A stretch of 64,000 bases of DNA from the NCBI RefSeq assembly GCF_028069655.1, contig NZ_JAMCOS010000001.1:1022001-1086000 (forward strand), in the 5' to 3' direction. Shown piece by piece: positions 1 through 8,588 of the stretch (positions are counted from its first letter, which is position 1; each line of letters starts with the position of its first letter). The notes beneath the pieces were generated by a model, which saw only the letters and a program-made list of their open reading frames with translations, made no database searches and was not told the origin of the DNA. The position numbers and the translations under genes were made by a program. The DNA is from Acidovorax sp. NCPPB 4044. Its GTDB lineage: Bacteria > Pseudomonadota > Gammaproteobacteria > Burkholderiales > Burkholderiaceae_C.

Positions 1-315
1 CGGCTGTACCTCGATCTCGGAGACCGTGATCTCTCCGGGCAGATCGCGGCGATCCGCTCGGTGGGGATCGCACCGGTCACGCGGCGCCTGCCGCAGCACG
101 GGCAGCTCGTGTATGGGCGGGGCGTGGGCGTGACCGTGGGAGTGGACGAGGGTCCGCTCGCGGGCGTGAGCCCATGGCCGTTGGTCGCCATCCTGGAGCG
201 CTTCTTTGCCCGCCATGTCGGGATCAACAGCTACACCGAACTGTCGCTGCGTTCGCGGCAGCGCGGCGCCATTGCACGCTGGCGGGTGCGGCCCGGCCAA
301 AGGCCCAACACGTGA
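1..315 (+). CDS. tssF: Type VI secretion baseplate protein TssF, C-terminal part (5' end outside window)
   Basis: The reading frame is open from base 1 and stops at the TGA at 313-315, so only about the last 104 residues are here. They match the TssF (ImpG/VasA) C-terminus, including the SVGIAPVTRRLP and FFARHVGINSYTEL segments. TssF is a baseplate wedge component of the type VI secretion system and works with TssG, TssE and TssK. The stop overlaps the GTG of the next gene in a GTGA junction, and tssF-tssG-tssH is a standard type VI gene order. The family assignment rests on both the fragment and its neighbours. Confidence 0.9.
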   Translation, partial: RLYLDLGDRDLSGQIAAIRSVGIAPVTRRLPQHGQLVYGRGVGVTVGVDEGPLAGVSPWPLVAILERFFARHVGINSYTELSLRSRQRGAIARWRVRPGQRPNT

Positions 316-1445
316 TCGACCGCCTGCCTGTCGAGCCCGGTGAAATGCCGCCGGCGCAGGAGCCCGGCACATCCAGGGATCTGGACGTGGCCCGCTTCTG
401 GCAGCGGCTGCGCCAGGACCCGCACCAGTTCGACCTGTTCTTCGCCTTGCGCATCCTGCAGGCGCGTGGCCGCGGACATCCGCGTTTCGGCAAGGCTCTG
501 CGACCCCGCGACGAGCCTCTGCGGCTGGGGCAGGATCCCTCGCTGGCTTTCGCGCCCGCCACGATCGCGGAAATCCTGCCCGCCAAGGCCGGGCAGCCCG
601 AGCGCATGACGGTATGGAACTTCGGCCTGTACGGGCCGAATGGTCCCATGCCCACGCACCTGACCGAATACGTGCGCGAACGTCTGCGGCAGTACGACGA
701 TCCGACGCTGGCCCGCTTCTCGGACATCTTCCACCACCGGTTGCTGATGCTGTTCTTCCGGGCATGGTCCGATCCGCAGCCGACCACCTCGCTCGACCGT
801 CCGGAGCACGATCTCTTCGGGCGGCACATGCGCAGCCTGATCGGCTACGGCGAGCGCACGCATTGCAACCGCGATGAGGTGCCGGAGCATGCCAAGCAAT
901 ACCTTGCAGGACATCTCACGCGCTGGACGCGCAACCCCGAAGGGCTGACCTCCGCCCTTCGGCTGTATTTCCAGGTGCCGGTGGAGTTGATCGAGTTCAC
1001 GCTGCACTATCTGGTGCTCGATCCGGACCAGCAGACGGCGCTGTCGCGCGTGCCGCGCAATGCACGGCTCGGGGTGGATACGGTGGTGGGCAGCCGCGTG
1101 CCCGACGCGCAGGGCAAGTTCCGGCTGCGCATCGGGCCGCTGCCCCTGGCGCAGTACGAGCGTTTCCTGCCCGGTGGGGCGGACTTCCAGGCCCTGGTGG
1201 ACTGGGTCCGCAACTACGTCGGTATCGAGTTCGCCTGGGATTTCGAGTTGGTCCTGCGCCGGGAGGACGTGCCCGCCTGCCAGCTCGGCGGTGCCGTGCG
1301 GCTGGGCTGGACCACGTGGTCCTTCTCGGGCCCCGCGCAGCACGATCCCGATGATTTCCGTCTTGACGCCGAGCTTTGGCTGGCATCCCGCAAGACCCGT
1401 CCACGGCGCGCGGCGGCGGCCACTGTGTCGCCCGCCTGGTCCTGA
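312..1445 (+). CDS. tssG: Type VI secretion baseplate protein TssG
   Basis: A 377-residue TssG (ImpH/VasB) homologue, a baseplate wedge subunit that pairs with TssF. Recognisable family segments are FFALRILQARGRGHPRFG near the N-terminus, the LYGPNGPMPTHLTEY stretch around residue 120, and the C-terminal LGWTTWSF motif. I chose the GTG at 312, which overlaps the tssF stop by four bases and so gives translational coupling. The frame stays open further upstream, but that part would lie inside tssF. It is slightly longer than the usual 330-350 residues because of an Arg/Ala-rich tail. Confidence 0.93.
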   Translation: MIDRLPVEPGEMPPAQEPGTSRDLDVARFWQRLRQDPHQFDLFFALRILQARGRGHPRFGKALRPRDEPLRLGQDPSLAFAPATIAEILPAKAGQPERMTVWNFGLYGPNGPMPTHLTEYVRERLRQYDDPTLARFSDIFHHRLLMLFFRAWSDPQPTTSLDRPEHDLFGRHMRSLIGYGERTHCNRDEVPEHAKQYLAGHLTRWTRNPEGLTSALRLYFQVPVELIEFTLHYLVLDPDQQTALSRVPRNARLGVDTVVGSRVPDAQGKFRLRIGPLPLAQYERFLPGGADFQALVDWVRNYVGIEFAWDFELVLRREDVPACQLGGAVRLGWTTWSFSGPAQHDPDDFRLDAELWLASRKTRPRRAAAATVSPAWS

Positions 1446-1502
1446 GTCCGTTTTCTTTTCACCTGTCCTTTTCCCGAACCCCGCATTCATCTACGAGGTC
1501 CC

Positions 1503-4208
1503 ATGTCTGAAATCAGCCGGCAAGCCCTTTTCGGCAAGCTCAACCCTCTGCTCTTCAAGTCGCTCGAAAGCGCGACCGTGTTCTGCAAGCTGCGCGGCAA
1601 TCCCTATGTGGAACTGGTGCACTGGTTGCATCAGCTGCTGCAGGAAACCGATTCCGACATGGTCCGGCTGCTGCGCCATTTCGACGTCGATGCAGACCGG
1701 CTGGCGGCCGATGTGCTGCAAAGCCTCGACCGCCTGCCGCGGGGTGCCACGTCGATCAGCGACTTCTCGGCGCAGATCGAAACCTCCATCGAGCGCAGCT
1801 GGGTCTATGCCACGCTGATGTACGGCGAGTCGCAGATCCGAAGTGCCTACTGGCTTTCGGGCATGCTGCGCACCCGCGCGTTGGCCAACGAGCTGCGTGC
1901 GATCTCCTCCGAGTTCGGCAAGCTCGGCGAGCCGGCATTGAGCGATGCCTTCGGGCGGTTGCTGCCCGATTCGCCCGAGTCCCGGCTGCGTGCTGCGGAC
2001 GGTTCTGGCCTGGGCGGGGTGCCCGGCGAAGCCAGCGGTGCCACATCCGCTGAAGCGGGGCGCGGCGAGGCCCTGCAGCGCTACACGGTGGACCTCACCG
2101 AGCGCGCGCGGCTGCAGGAGCTCGACCCGGTCACCGGCCGCGACGAAGAAGTGCGCCAGATGGTGGACATCCTCATGCGCCGCCGCCAGAACAACCCGAT
2201 CCTGGTCGGCGAGGCCGGCGTGGGCAAGACGGCCGTGGTGGAAGGCCTGGCGTTGCGCATCGCCGCCGGCGACGTGCCGCCGCCCTTGAAGGACGTGCAG
2301 TTGCGCGTGGTCGACATCGGCCTGCTGCAGGCCGGCGCGAGCATGAAGGGCGAATTCGAAAACCGGCTGCGTGCGTTGCTCGACGAGGTGCAGGCCAGCA
2401 CGGCGCCGATCGTGCTGTTCATCGACGAGGTGCACACCCTCATCGGCGCCGGCGGCCAGGCCGGCACGGGCGATGCAGCCAACCTGCTGAAGCCCGCGCT
2501 GGCGCGCGGCGTGCTGCGCACCATCGGCGCGACCACATGGGCCGAATACAAGAAGTACATCGAGAAGGACCCGGCGCTGACGCGGCGTTTCCAGCTGGTG
2601 CAGATCCACGAGCCTGACGAGCCCAAGGCCGTTCACATGCTGCGCGGCGTGGCGGCGAAGCTGGAGGCCCACCACAAGGTGCGCATCGGTGAGGATGCCG
2701 TCGCCGCGGCTGTGACGCTGTCGCACCGGTACATCCCTTCGCGCCAGTTGCCCGACAAGGCGGTGAGCCTGCTCGACACCGCATGCTCGCGCGTGGCGCT
2801 GGGCCTGCACGCCACGCCGGCGCGGCTCGAGGCGGTGGTCCGCCAGCTCGAGGCGCTGACGGTCGAGAAGGACATCGTGCAGCGTGAGCTGGACCTGGGC
2901 GTGGGCGACGCGACCCGCTTTGCCGATATCGGGACGTCGATCGAGCGTTTGAATGCCGAAAAGGCCGATTTGCAGGAGCGCTTCGAGCGCGAGAAGCTGC
3001 TGGTGCAGCAGATCGTGGAAGCGGAAGCCGGACTGCTGAAGCAGCGTCCGGCGGCCGGTGCCGATGCTGCCGCGGCTACCGCGGAGGTGGCCGAGACAGC
3101 GGCAGCGCCGGGAGCCGTCCCGTCCGCCCAGGCGCTGGGCGCCCTGCGTGAAGAACTGCTTCGCATGCAGGGCGAAGACCCGCTGCTGCAGCCCGTGGTG
3201 GACGCCAGCGTGGTGGCCGCGGTGGTGGCGGAGTGGACGGGCATTCCGGTCGGGCGCATGGTGCGCGACGAGGTGCAATCCGTGCTTTCGCTGGCGGACA
3301 CGCTGGAAAAGCGCGTGATCGGCCAGCGCCATGGCCTGGAAGCCATCACGCGCCGCATCCAGACGGCGCGTGCGCAGCTCGACAACCCGGGCAAGCCGAT
3401 CGGCGTGTTCCTGCTGGCCGGCCCGTCCGGCGTGGGCAAGACGGAAACGGCCCTGTCATTGGCCGAGGCCCTCTATGGCGGTGAGCAGAACCTCATCACC
3501 ATCAACATGAGCGAATACCAGGAGGCGCACACGGTCTCCACCCTGAAGGGCGCTCCCCCGGGCTATGTCGGCTACGGCGAGGGGGGTGTCCTGACGGAGG
3601 CGGTGCGCCGCCGTCCCTACAGCGTGGTGCTGCTCGACGAGATCGAGAAGGCCCATGCCGATGTGCACGAGCTTTTCTTCCAGGTGTTCGACAAGGGCTG
3701 GATGGAGGATGGCGAAGGCCGCTACATCGACTTCAAGAACACCGTGATCATCCTGACCTCCAACGTCGGGTCGGAGCTGATCGCGGGCATGTGCCGCGAT
3801 CCGGAACTGGTGCCCGGCCCCGAGGCGCTGGCCAAGGCCGTGCGACAACCCTTGCTCGACAAGTTCCCTGCGGCGCTGCTGGGCCGGCTGGTGGTCGTGC
3901 CTTACTACCCCATCTCCGATGCCATGCTCGAGCAGATCATCCGTCTGCAACTCCAGCGCATCCAGACGCGGATCGCCGAACGCCACGGTGCGGTGCTCGA
4001 GTTCGACGATGCGGCCGTGCAACTCATCCGCCAGCGCTGCACCGAGGTGGAATCCGGCGCCCGCATGGTCGATGGGATCATCACGCAGAACCTGCTGCCA
4101 CGGCTGGCCATGCGCTTCCTGCAGACCTCGGTGGAATCGAAGTCGATCCGCCGCATCCAGCTCGGTGCGGCGGACAGCGATTTCGCGATCACGTACGAGG
4201 AAGCCTGA
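1503..4208 (+). CDS. tssH: Type VI secretion ATPase TssH (ClpV)
   Basis: A 901-residue AAA+ unfoldase of the ClpB/ClpV class that disassembles contracted TssB/TssC sheath so it can be reused. An N-terminal Clp-N-like domain covers roughly residues 1-150. The first Walker A (GEAGVGKT) lies near residue 235 with a FIDEVHTLIGAGG Walker B region. A coiled-coil middle region lies around 430-520, and the second ATPase has Walker A GPSGVGKT near 640 and LLDEIEKAH as Walker B. The start is an ATG 57 bases after tssG with a weak purine-rich leader. The last type VI gene of this cluster in the window, it is followed by a terminator-bearing intergenic region. Confidence 0.97.
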   Translation: MSEISRQALFGKLNPLLFKSLESATVFCKLRGNPYVELVHWLHQLLQETDSDMVRLLRHFDVDADRLAADVLQSLDRLPRGATSISDFSAQIETSIERSWVYATLMYGESQIRSAYWLSGMLRTRALANELRAISSEFGKLGEPALSDAFGRLLPDSPESRLRAADGSGLGGVPGEASGATSAEAGRGEALQRYTVDLTERARLQELDPVTGRDEEVRQMVDILMRRRQNNPILVGEAGVGKTAVVEGLALRIAAGDVPPPLKDVQLRVVDIGLLQAGASMKGEFENRLRALLDEVQASTAPIVLFIDEVHTLIGAGGQAGTGDAANLLKPALARGVLRTIGATTWAEYKKYIEKDPALTRRFQLVQIHEPDEPKAVHMLRGVAAKLEAHHKVRIGEDAVAAAVTLSHRYIPSRQLPDKAVSLLDTACSRVALGLHATPARLEAVVRQLEALTVEKDIVQRELDLGVGDATRFADIGTSIERLNAEKADLQERFEREKLLVQQIVEAEAGLLKQRPAAGADAAAATAEVAETAAAPGAVPSAQALGALREELLRMQGEDPLLQPVVDASVVAAVVAEWTGIPVGRMVRDEVQSVLSLADTLEKRVIGQRHGLEAITRRIQTARAQLDNPGKPIGVFLLAGPSGVGKTETALSLAEALYGGEQNLITINMSEYQEAHTVSTLKGAPPGYVGYGEGGVLTEAVRRRPYSVVLLDEIEKAHADVHELFFQVFDKGWMEDGEGRYIDFKNTVIILTSNVGSELIAGMCRDPELVPGPEALAKAVRQPLLDKFPAALLGRLVVVPYYPISDAMLEQIIRLQLQRIQTRIAERHGAVLEFDDAAVQLIRQRCTEVESGARMVDGIITQNLLPRLAMRFLQTSVESKSIRRIQLGAADSDFAITYEEA

Positions 4209-4263
4209 AGCCGGCCAAGCCGGGACTTGTGAGCCGTTGAATGGGGGATAACGGCTGAATTGG

Positions 4264-4380
4264 TACATAATCGGCTCTTTCCGCGGCACGGGCTTCGGCC
4301 TCCAAGCCCGGATCGCTGGCCGGGAACCCTCGGAAATTCCCGCTCCATTCGACAAAGGGAAGCTGCGGCTTCCCTTTTTT
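4264..4380 (+). ncRNA. Candidate small RNA between tssH and tRNA-Leu
   Basis: No protein gene covers 4209-4488. A -10-like CATAAT (4266-4271) is followed by about 100 bases holding several short inverted repeats: CGGGCTT pairing with AAGCCCG around 4297-4320, and GGGAA pairing with TTCCC around 4322-4341. The stretch ends in a strong intrinsic terminator. No good -35 box is present at normal spacing. This could be an independent small RNA, or merely the 3' end of the tssH transcript. I do not recognise an RNA family; it lacks the SRP RNA core motif and any clear 6S-like layout. Confidence 0.35.
4354..4380 (+). terminator. Strong intrinsic terminator upstream of tRNA-Leu
   Basis: AAAGGGAAGC (4354-4363), loop TGCG and GCTTCCCTTT (4368-4377) form a 10-bp perfect stem that runs into six Ts. 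It ends either the tssH transcript or the candidate small RNA just upstream. Confidence 0.85.
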
Positions 4381-4429
4381 ATTGCTCTGCAGGCATCGCC
4401 TGATGGCTTCCCGACTGTCCGGGCAGGCA

Positions 4430-4458
4430 TTGCGCGGTCCCCTGTCCGGGGTTACGCT
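4430..4458 (+). promoter_or_regulatory. Probable sigma-70 promoter of tRNA-Leu
   Basis: TTGCGC (4430-4435) and TACGCT (4453-4458) are separated by exactly 17 bases and lie 30 bases before the tRNA 5' end. The promoter sits downstream of the terminator at 4354-4380, so the tRNA appears to be independently transcribed. Confidence 0.5.
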
Positions 4459-4488
4459 GCGATGCGGAACCCGGGCGGCGCAGCCGGC

Positions 4489-4580
4489 GCCCCGATGGTG
4501 AAATTGGTAGACACTGCGGACTTAAAATCCGCCGCTTCCTGAAAAGGGGCGTGCCGGTTCGATCCCGGCTCGGGGCACCA
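4489..4580 (+). tRNA. tRNA-Leu (anticodon TAA)
   Basis: A 92-base class II tRNA including an encoded CCA end. The acceptor arm GCCCCGA pairs with TCGGGGC, the discriminator is A, and CCA occupies 4578-4580. The anticodon stem CGGAC/ATCCG encloses a loop with TAA (leucine, UAA), followed by a long variable arm as expected for tRNA-Leu. The T arm reads GGTTCGATCCC. A protein gene starts only 13 bases after the CCA, so the two may share a transcript. Confidence 0.97.
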
Positions 4581-4593
4581 CTACGATTCGATC

Positions 4594-5229
4594 ATGTCAA
4601 GTTACAACGCTCCTTTTGAAATCCATGTCCACGGTCAGGTGCAGTTGCTTGCCGACACCACGTTCGAGCAACTGCAGGACGCGCTCAAGCCGCTCTGGAA
4701 GTACGCGGGTGCCCGTTCGCTGGCGGATGGCGCCGCCAGCGCCTACGAGGAGGAGCCCGGTATCCAGTTCGATACCAAGGAGCATGCGCTGAACATCTGC
4801 TGGACCGTGCACGGCGACGAGGACTTCCGCCAATCCCTCGACGAGATGTGCATGAGCCTCAACGAACTGTCCGAGCAGGGCGCCGCGATCGAGGTCACCT
4901 TCTATGACACCGAATTCGATGAAGACGAAGAGGACGACGGCACCGAGGCGCGCGACGATTTCGTGATGCTCTTCGTCGGCCCGACGCCCGCGGCGATCAT
5001 GCAGGTCCAGCGCGACCTGCTGGTGCAGGACGTGGTGCACATGATGGAGCGCCACTTCGACGGGGCCGAACTCGGCGGCGTGGTATCCGAGATCGACAAG
5101 CTCTTTTCCCAGCGCTTCGACGCCCTCGTGAACTCCCTCGAAATCGGCAAGCCCCCCCGGGGTGCCGGCGGTCCCGGCGCGGGCGGGCATGGCGGCGGGG
5201 GCGGCCGGCGGCCGCGCCACCTCCACTGA
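4594..5229 (+). CDS. Conserved hypothetical protein, acidic
   Basis: A 211-residue soluble protein of unknown function; I recall similar proteins in Comamonadaceae but cannot name a reaction. It has a mixed N-terminal domain, a very acidic stretch (TEFDEDEEDD, about residues 107-116) and a Gly/Pro/Arg-rich tail of about 22 residues (GGPGAGGHGGGGG). No signal peptide or membrane segment is visible. The ATG at 4594 lies 13 bases behind tRNA-Leu with no obvious Shine-Dalgarno sequence. The gene is followed 99 bases later by a metallopeptidase-like gene on the same strand. Confidence 0.75.
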   Translation: MSSYNAPFEIHVHGQVQLLADTTFEQLQDALKPLWKYAGARSLADGAASAYEEEPGIQFDTKEHALNICWTVHGDEDFRQSLDEMCMSLNELSEQGAAIEVTFYDTEFDEDEEDDGTEARDDFVMLFVGPTPAAIMQVQRDLLVQDVVHMMERHFDGAELGGVVSEIDKLFSQRFDALVNSLEIGKPPRGAGGPGAGGHGGGGGRRPRHLH

Positions 5230-5328
5230 ACGAACGGGGCAGGGCGCTCCCTTCTCTTTCTTCTTCTCCGCTCCGGCCTCCAGCCGCGCTCTTGCCTGGG
5301 CAGGGGCCGCTGCGGCGCGCAGCCTCCG

Positions 5329-5859
5329 ATGGCGTTACCGAATTCTCCCCAACCGCTGCCGTACCTGCAGGGCTACCCCGAGGCCCTGCTCGCGCAGGTC
5401 CGCACGCTTGCCCAGGCGTCCGAGCTGGGTGGCACCCTGCTGCGCCGCTACCCGCAGGCGCATGCCGTGCGGGACGACAAATCCCTCTACCGCTACGCGG
5501 CCGATCTGAAGGCGCGGCACCTGCGCAACGCGCCTCCGGTGAACAGGGTCGTGTTCGACAGCAAGATCCATGTCATGCGGCATGCGCTGGGCCTGCACAC
5601 GGCCTCGTCGCGCGTGCAGGGCGGCCGGCTGGCTGCGCGCCACGAGATCCGCGTGGCATCGATGTTCAAGCAGGTGCCCGAAGAGTTCCTGCGCATGATC
5701 GTCGTGCATGAACTGGCCCATCTGCGGGAGAAGGACCACGACAAGGCGTTCTACCAACTCTGCCAGACCATGGAGCCGCGCTACCACCAGTACGAATTCG
5801 ATACCCGCGTGTACCTCACGCACCTGGAGCACGGCGGCGCGCCCCTCTGGCGGGCGTGA
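5329..5859 (+). CDS. YgjP-like zinc metallopeptidase domain protein (DUF45 / M48-like)
   Basis: A 176-residue protein of the YgjP/DUF45 group of predicted zinc metallopeptidases. The zinc motif HELAH (His127 to His131) is followed by KDH, which supplies a third histidine at about residue 137, and then by FYQLCQTMEPRYHQYE, characteristic of the family C-terminus. The substrate is not known for this family. No signal peptide is visible, so it is probably cytoplasmic. It is convergent with murI. Confidence 0.85.
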   Translation: MALPNSPQPLPYLQGYPEALLAQVRTLAQASELGGTLLRRYPQAHAVRDDKSLYRYAADLKARHLRNAPPVNRVVFDSKIHVMRHALGLHTASSRVQGGRLAARHEIRVASMFKQVPEEFLRMIVVHELAHLREKDHDKAFYQLCQTMEPRYHQYEFDTRVYLTHLEHGGAPLWRA

Positions 5860-5955
5860 TTGCGGAAACTGGCCAGGTAGCGGCCGCGGGCTGGGGCCGG
5901 TTGACGGTGCGCGGCGCAGTGCGGCCTCCGCGCCCGACTGGCGCGGATCTGAACT

Positions 5956-6888
5956 TCAGGGAGCCGCGATGGCGGTGGCGGGCACGCCGGCCGGTGCATT
6001 CTCCGTGGCTTCCACCGTCGGCAGCGGCAACAGGGCGCAGGCCTGGGGCGGGAGGTCCAGCCAGCGCCGGGCGGCGGCCTGCAGCAGGGGCAGCTCTCCG
6101 GTGGTGAACAGGCGAACCGGATAGGCGAGCGGTGCCCCGTGGGCCGGGGCCAGCGCGCCGGCAGCCTCCAGCAGCCGGCGGGTCTGCCGTGCCACGGGTT
6201 CCCCGGTCTCGACCAGCCGCACCTCCGGGCCGATGCGGGAGCGCAGCGCGGCCTCGGCGAAGACGTAGTGGGTGCAGCCCAGCACCAGCGTGTCGATGCT
6301 GCCGGGTTCAGTGCCAAATCGGCCCAATGCCGCCGTATATCGTTCGCAGAGTGCTCTTATTTCGATAGTGGCAGGGTCGGTGTCCCGCGTGTCGGCCGTG
6401 CTGCGCTCGATGGCATAGGCCAGGCCATCGCAGGGCTGCACCACGAACTCCACCGGGCCGGCCAGCGATGCTAGCAGGCGCTGGAACTTCGCGCTGGCCA
6501 GCGTGCCGCGCGTGGCGATCACGCCCACGCGGCCGGTGCGCGTGAGCGCGACGGCCGGCTTGAGCGCTGGCTCGACGCCCACGAGCGGCAGGTCCGGGTG
6601 CTGGCTGCGGGCCTCGTGAATGGCGGCTGCCGTGGCGGTATTGCAGGCCACGACCAGTGCCTTGATGCCATGCGCCTGCCGCAGGTGCCGCGCGATGGTC
6701 CGCGTGCGGGCCGCGACATAGCCGTCGCCGCGCTCCCCGTAGGGCGCGTGCGCACTGTCGGCCAGGTACACGAAGCGTTCGTGGGGCAGCGCGGCGCGCA
6801 GTGTCCGCAGCACGCTCAGGCCCCCGACGCCGCTGTCGAAGACGCCGATGGGCGCGCCGGGGCCGGTGTCGGAGGGCTCGATCATCAT
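5956..6888 (-). CDS. murI: Glutamate racemase
   Basis: A 310-residue cofactor-independent racemase that makes D-glutamate for peptidoglycan. The catalytic cysteines are present: Cys82 in ACNTA and Cys205 in GCTHY. The substrate-binding FDSGVGG motif is at residues 17-23. Two ATGs lie in tandem at 6888 and 6885; the frame is open further upstream but would run into the fumarase gene. The start is only 25 bases behind the fumarase stop, so the two are probably cotranscribed. The protein is somewhat longer than typical (265-285) because of an Ala/Pro-rich C-terminal tail. Confidence 0.95.
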   Translation of the reverse strand: MMIEPSDTGPGAPIGVFDSGVGGLSVLRTLRAALPHERFVYLADSAHAPYGERGDGYVAARTRTIARHLRQAHGIKALVVACNTATAAAIHEARSQHPDLPLVGVEPALKPAVALTRTGRVGVIATRGTLASAKFQRLLASLAGPVEFVVQPCDGLAYAIERSTADTRDTDPATIEIRALCERYTAALGRFGTEPGSIDTLVLGCTHYVFAEAALRSRIGPEVRLVETGEPVARQTRRLLEAAGALAPAHGAPLAYPVRLFTTGELPLLQAAARRWLDLPPQACALLPLPTVEATENAPAGVPATAIAAP

Positions 6889-6913
6889 GGCGGGCCGGGA
6901 AACGCTGGCCGCT

Positions 6914-8467
6914 TCAGGCGGCCACGAGGTCGATGGACTTGAACTCGCCGGTGGCGATGCGCTGGCTCCATTCGGCCGGGCCGGTGATGTGCTTGCTGGT
7001 GCCGCCGGAGTCCACTGCCACGGTGACGGGCATGTCCACCACGTCGAACTCGTAGATGGCTTCCATGCCGAGGTCTTCGAAGCCCACCACCCTGGCCGTC
7101 TTGATGGCCTTGGAGACGAGGTACGCCGCGCCGCCCACGGCCATGAGGTAGGCCGAGCGGTGCTTCTTGATGGCCTCGATGGCGACCGGGCCACGCTCGG
7201 ATTTCCCGATCATGGCGATCAGGCCGGTTTCGGCCAGCATCATGTCGGTGAACTTGTCCATGCGCGTGGCGGTGGTGGGGCCGGCAGGGCCCACGGCTTC
7301 GTCCTTGACCGGGTCCACCGGGCCCACGTAGTAGATGACGCGGTTGGCGAAGTCGACCGGCAGCGGCTCGCCCCTGGCCAGCATGTCCTGGATGCGCTTG
7401 TGGGCGGCATCGCGGCCGGTGAGCATCTTGCCGTTCAGCAGCAGCGTGTCGCCCGGTTTCCAGGCCGCCACTTCCTCGCGCGTGAGGGTGTCGAGGTTGA
7501 CGCGGCGGCTCTGGTTGTAGTCGGGCGCCCAGTCGATCCTGGGCCACAGGTCCAGCGAGGGCGCTTCGAGGTACACGGGGCCGGAGCCATCGAGCACGAA
7601 GTGCGCATGGCGCGTGGCGGCGCAGTTGGGGATCATCGCCACCGGTTTGGAGGCCGCGTGCGTGGGGTACATCTTGATCTTGATGTCGAGCACCGTGGTC
7701 AGGCCGCCCAGGCCCTGGGCGCCGATGCCCAGCGCGTTGACCTTCTCGAACAGTTCCAGGCGCAGTTCTTCCACCTGGTCGAGCTTCTCGCCGCGCGCGG
7801 CCTTGGCCTGCAACTCGTACATGTTCAGGTCGTCCATCAGGCTTTCCTTGGCCAGCAGCACGGCCTTTTCCGCCGTACCGCCGATGCCGATGCCCAGCAT
7901 GCCTGGCGGGCACCAGCCGGCGCCCATGGTGGGCACGGTCTTCAGCACCCAGTCCACCAGGTTGTCGCTGGGGTTCATCATGACCATCTTGGACTTGTTC
8001 TCGCTGCCACCGCCCTTGGCCGCGACGGTGATGTCCACGGTGTTGCCGGGCACGATCTGCGTGAAGATCACGGCCGGCGTGTTGTCCTTGGTGTTCTTGC
8101 GGGCGAACTGCGGGTCGGCCACCACGCTGGCGCGCAGGGTGTTGTCCGGGTGGTGGTAGCCGCGGCGCACGCCTTCGTTGATGGCATCTTCCAGGCCCGC
8201 CGGGAAGCCTTCCCAGCGCACGTCCATGCCGATCTTCAGGAACACGTTGACGATGCCGGTGTCCTGGCAGATGGGGCGCTGGCCGGTGGCACTCATCTTG
8301 CTGTTGGTCAGGATCTGGGCCATCGCGTCCTTCGCGGCCGGGCTCTGCTCGCGTTCGTAGGCGCGGGCCAGGTGGGCAATGAAGTCGGCGGGGTGGTAGT
8401 AGCTGATGTACTGCAGGGACGCGGCAATGGATTCCACGAGGTCGTGGTACCGGATGGTGGTGGTCAT
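6914..8467 (-). CDS. fumA: Class I (iron-sulfur) fumarate hydratase
   Basis: A 517-residue two-domain fumarase of the oxygen-sensitive 4Fe-4S type, which interconverts fumarate and malate in the TCA cycle. The expected cluster cysteines are Cys67 (ICQDTG), Cys186 (WCPPGMLG) and Cys282 (NCAATRH). The C-terminal beta domain contains the PAGPTTATRMDKF segment. I chose the ATG at 8467, which begins MTTTIRYHDLVES. A second, unrelated fumarase (fumC) lies 2.6 kb away, so the organism carries both classes, usually used under different iron and oxygen conditions. Confidence 0.95.
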   Translation of the reverse strand: MTTTIRYHDLVESIAASLQYISYYHPADFIAHLARAYEREQSPAAKDAMAQILTNSKMSATGQRPICQDTGIVNVFLKIGMDVRWEGFPAGLEDAINEGVRRGYHHPDNTLRASVVADPQFARKNTKDNTPAVIFTQIVPGNTVDITVAAKGGGSENKSKMVMMNPSDNLVDWVLKTVPTMGAGWCPPGMLGIGIGGTAEKAVLLAKESLMDDLNMYELQAKAARGEKLDQVEELRLELFEKVNALGIGAQGLGGLTTVLDIKIKMYPTHAASKPVAMIPNCAATRHAHFVLDGSGPVYLEAPSLDLWPRIDWAPDYNQSRRVNLDTLTREEVAAWKPGDTLLLNGKMLTGRDAAHKRIQDMLARGEPLPVDFANRVIYYVGPVDPVKDEAVGPAGPTTATRMDKFTDMMLAETGLIAMIGKSERGPVAIEAIKKHRSAYLMAVGGAAYLVSKAIKTARVVGFEDLGMEAIYEFDVVDMPVTVAVDSGGTSKHITGPAEWSQRIATGEFKSIDLVAA

Positions 8468-8588
8468 GGTGGGGTGTTTTGTGGGTATGGACTGACGCCC
8501 GCGATTATCGCGCCGCGCCCCGTTCCGCCCCGGGCAAGGGGTTGGCGGCCGCGCGCCATGGGGCGAACGCCGCCGCCCGCATGCATGC

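Noticed and set aside
1491..3332. Long minus-strand open frame of 613 codons across tssH
   Set aside because: It lies wholly opposite the clear ClpV gene and its peptide is His/Arg/Gln-rich without domains; a GC-rich shadow.
4489..4580. tRNA-Leu as an integration site next to the type VI genes
   Set aside because: No integrase gene and no duplicated tRNA 3' end were seen within the window.
6343..6372. Possible degenerate TGCTAT-type hairpin inside murI
   Set aside because: Arms match at only a few bases and the conserved block is missing; not separable from chance.
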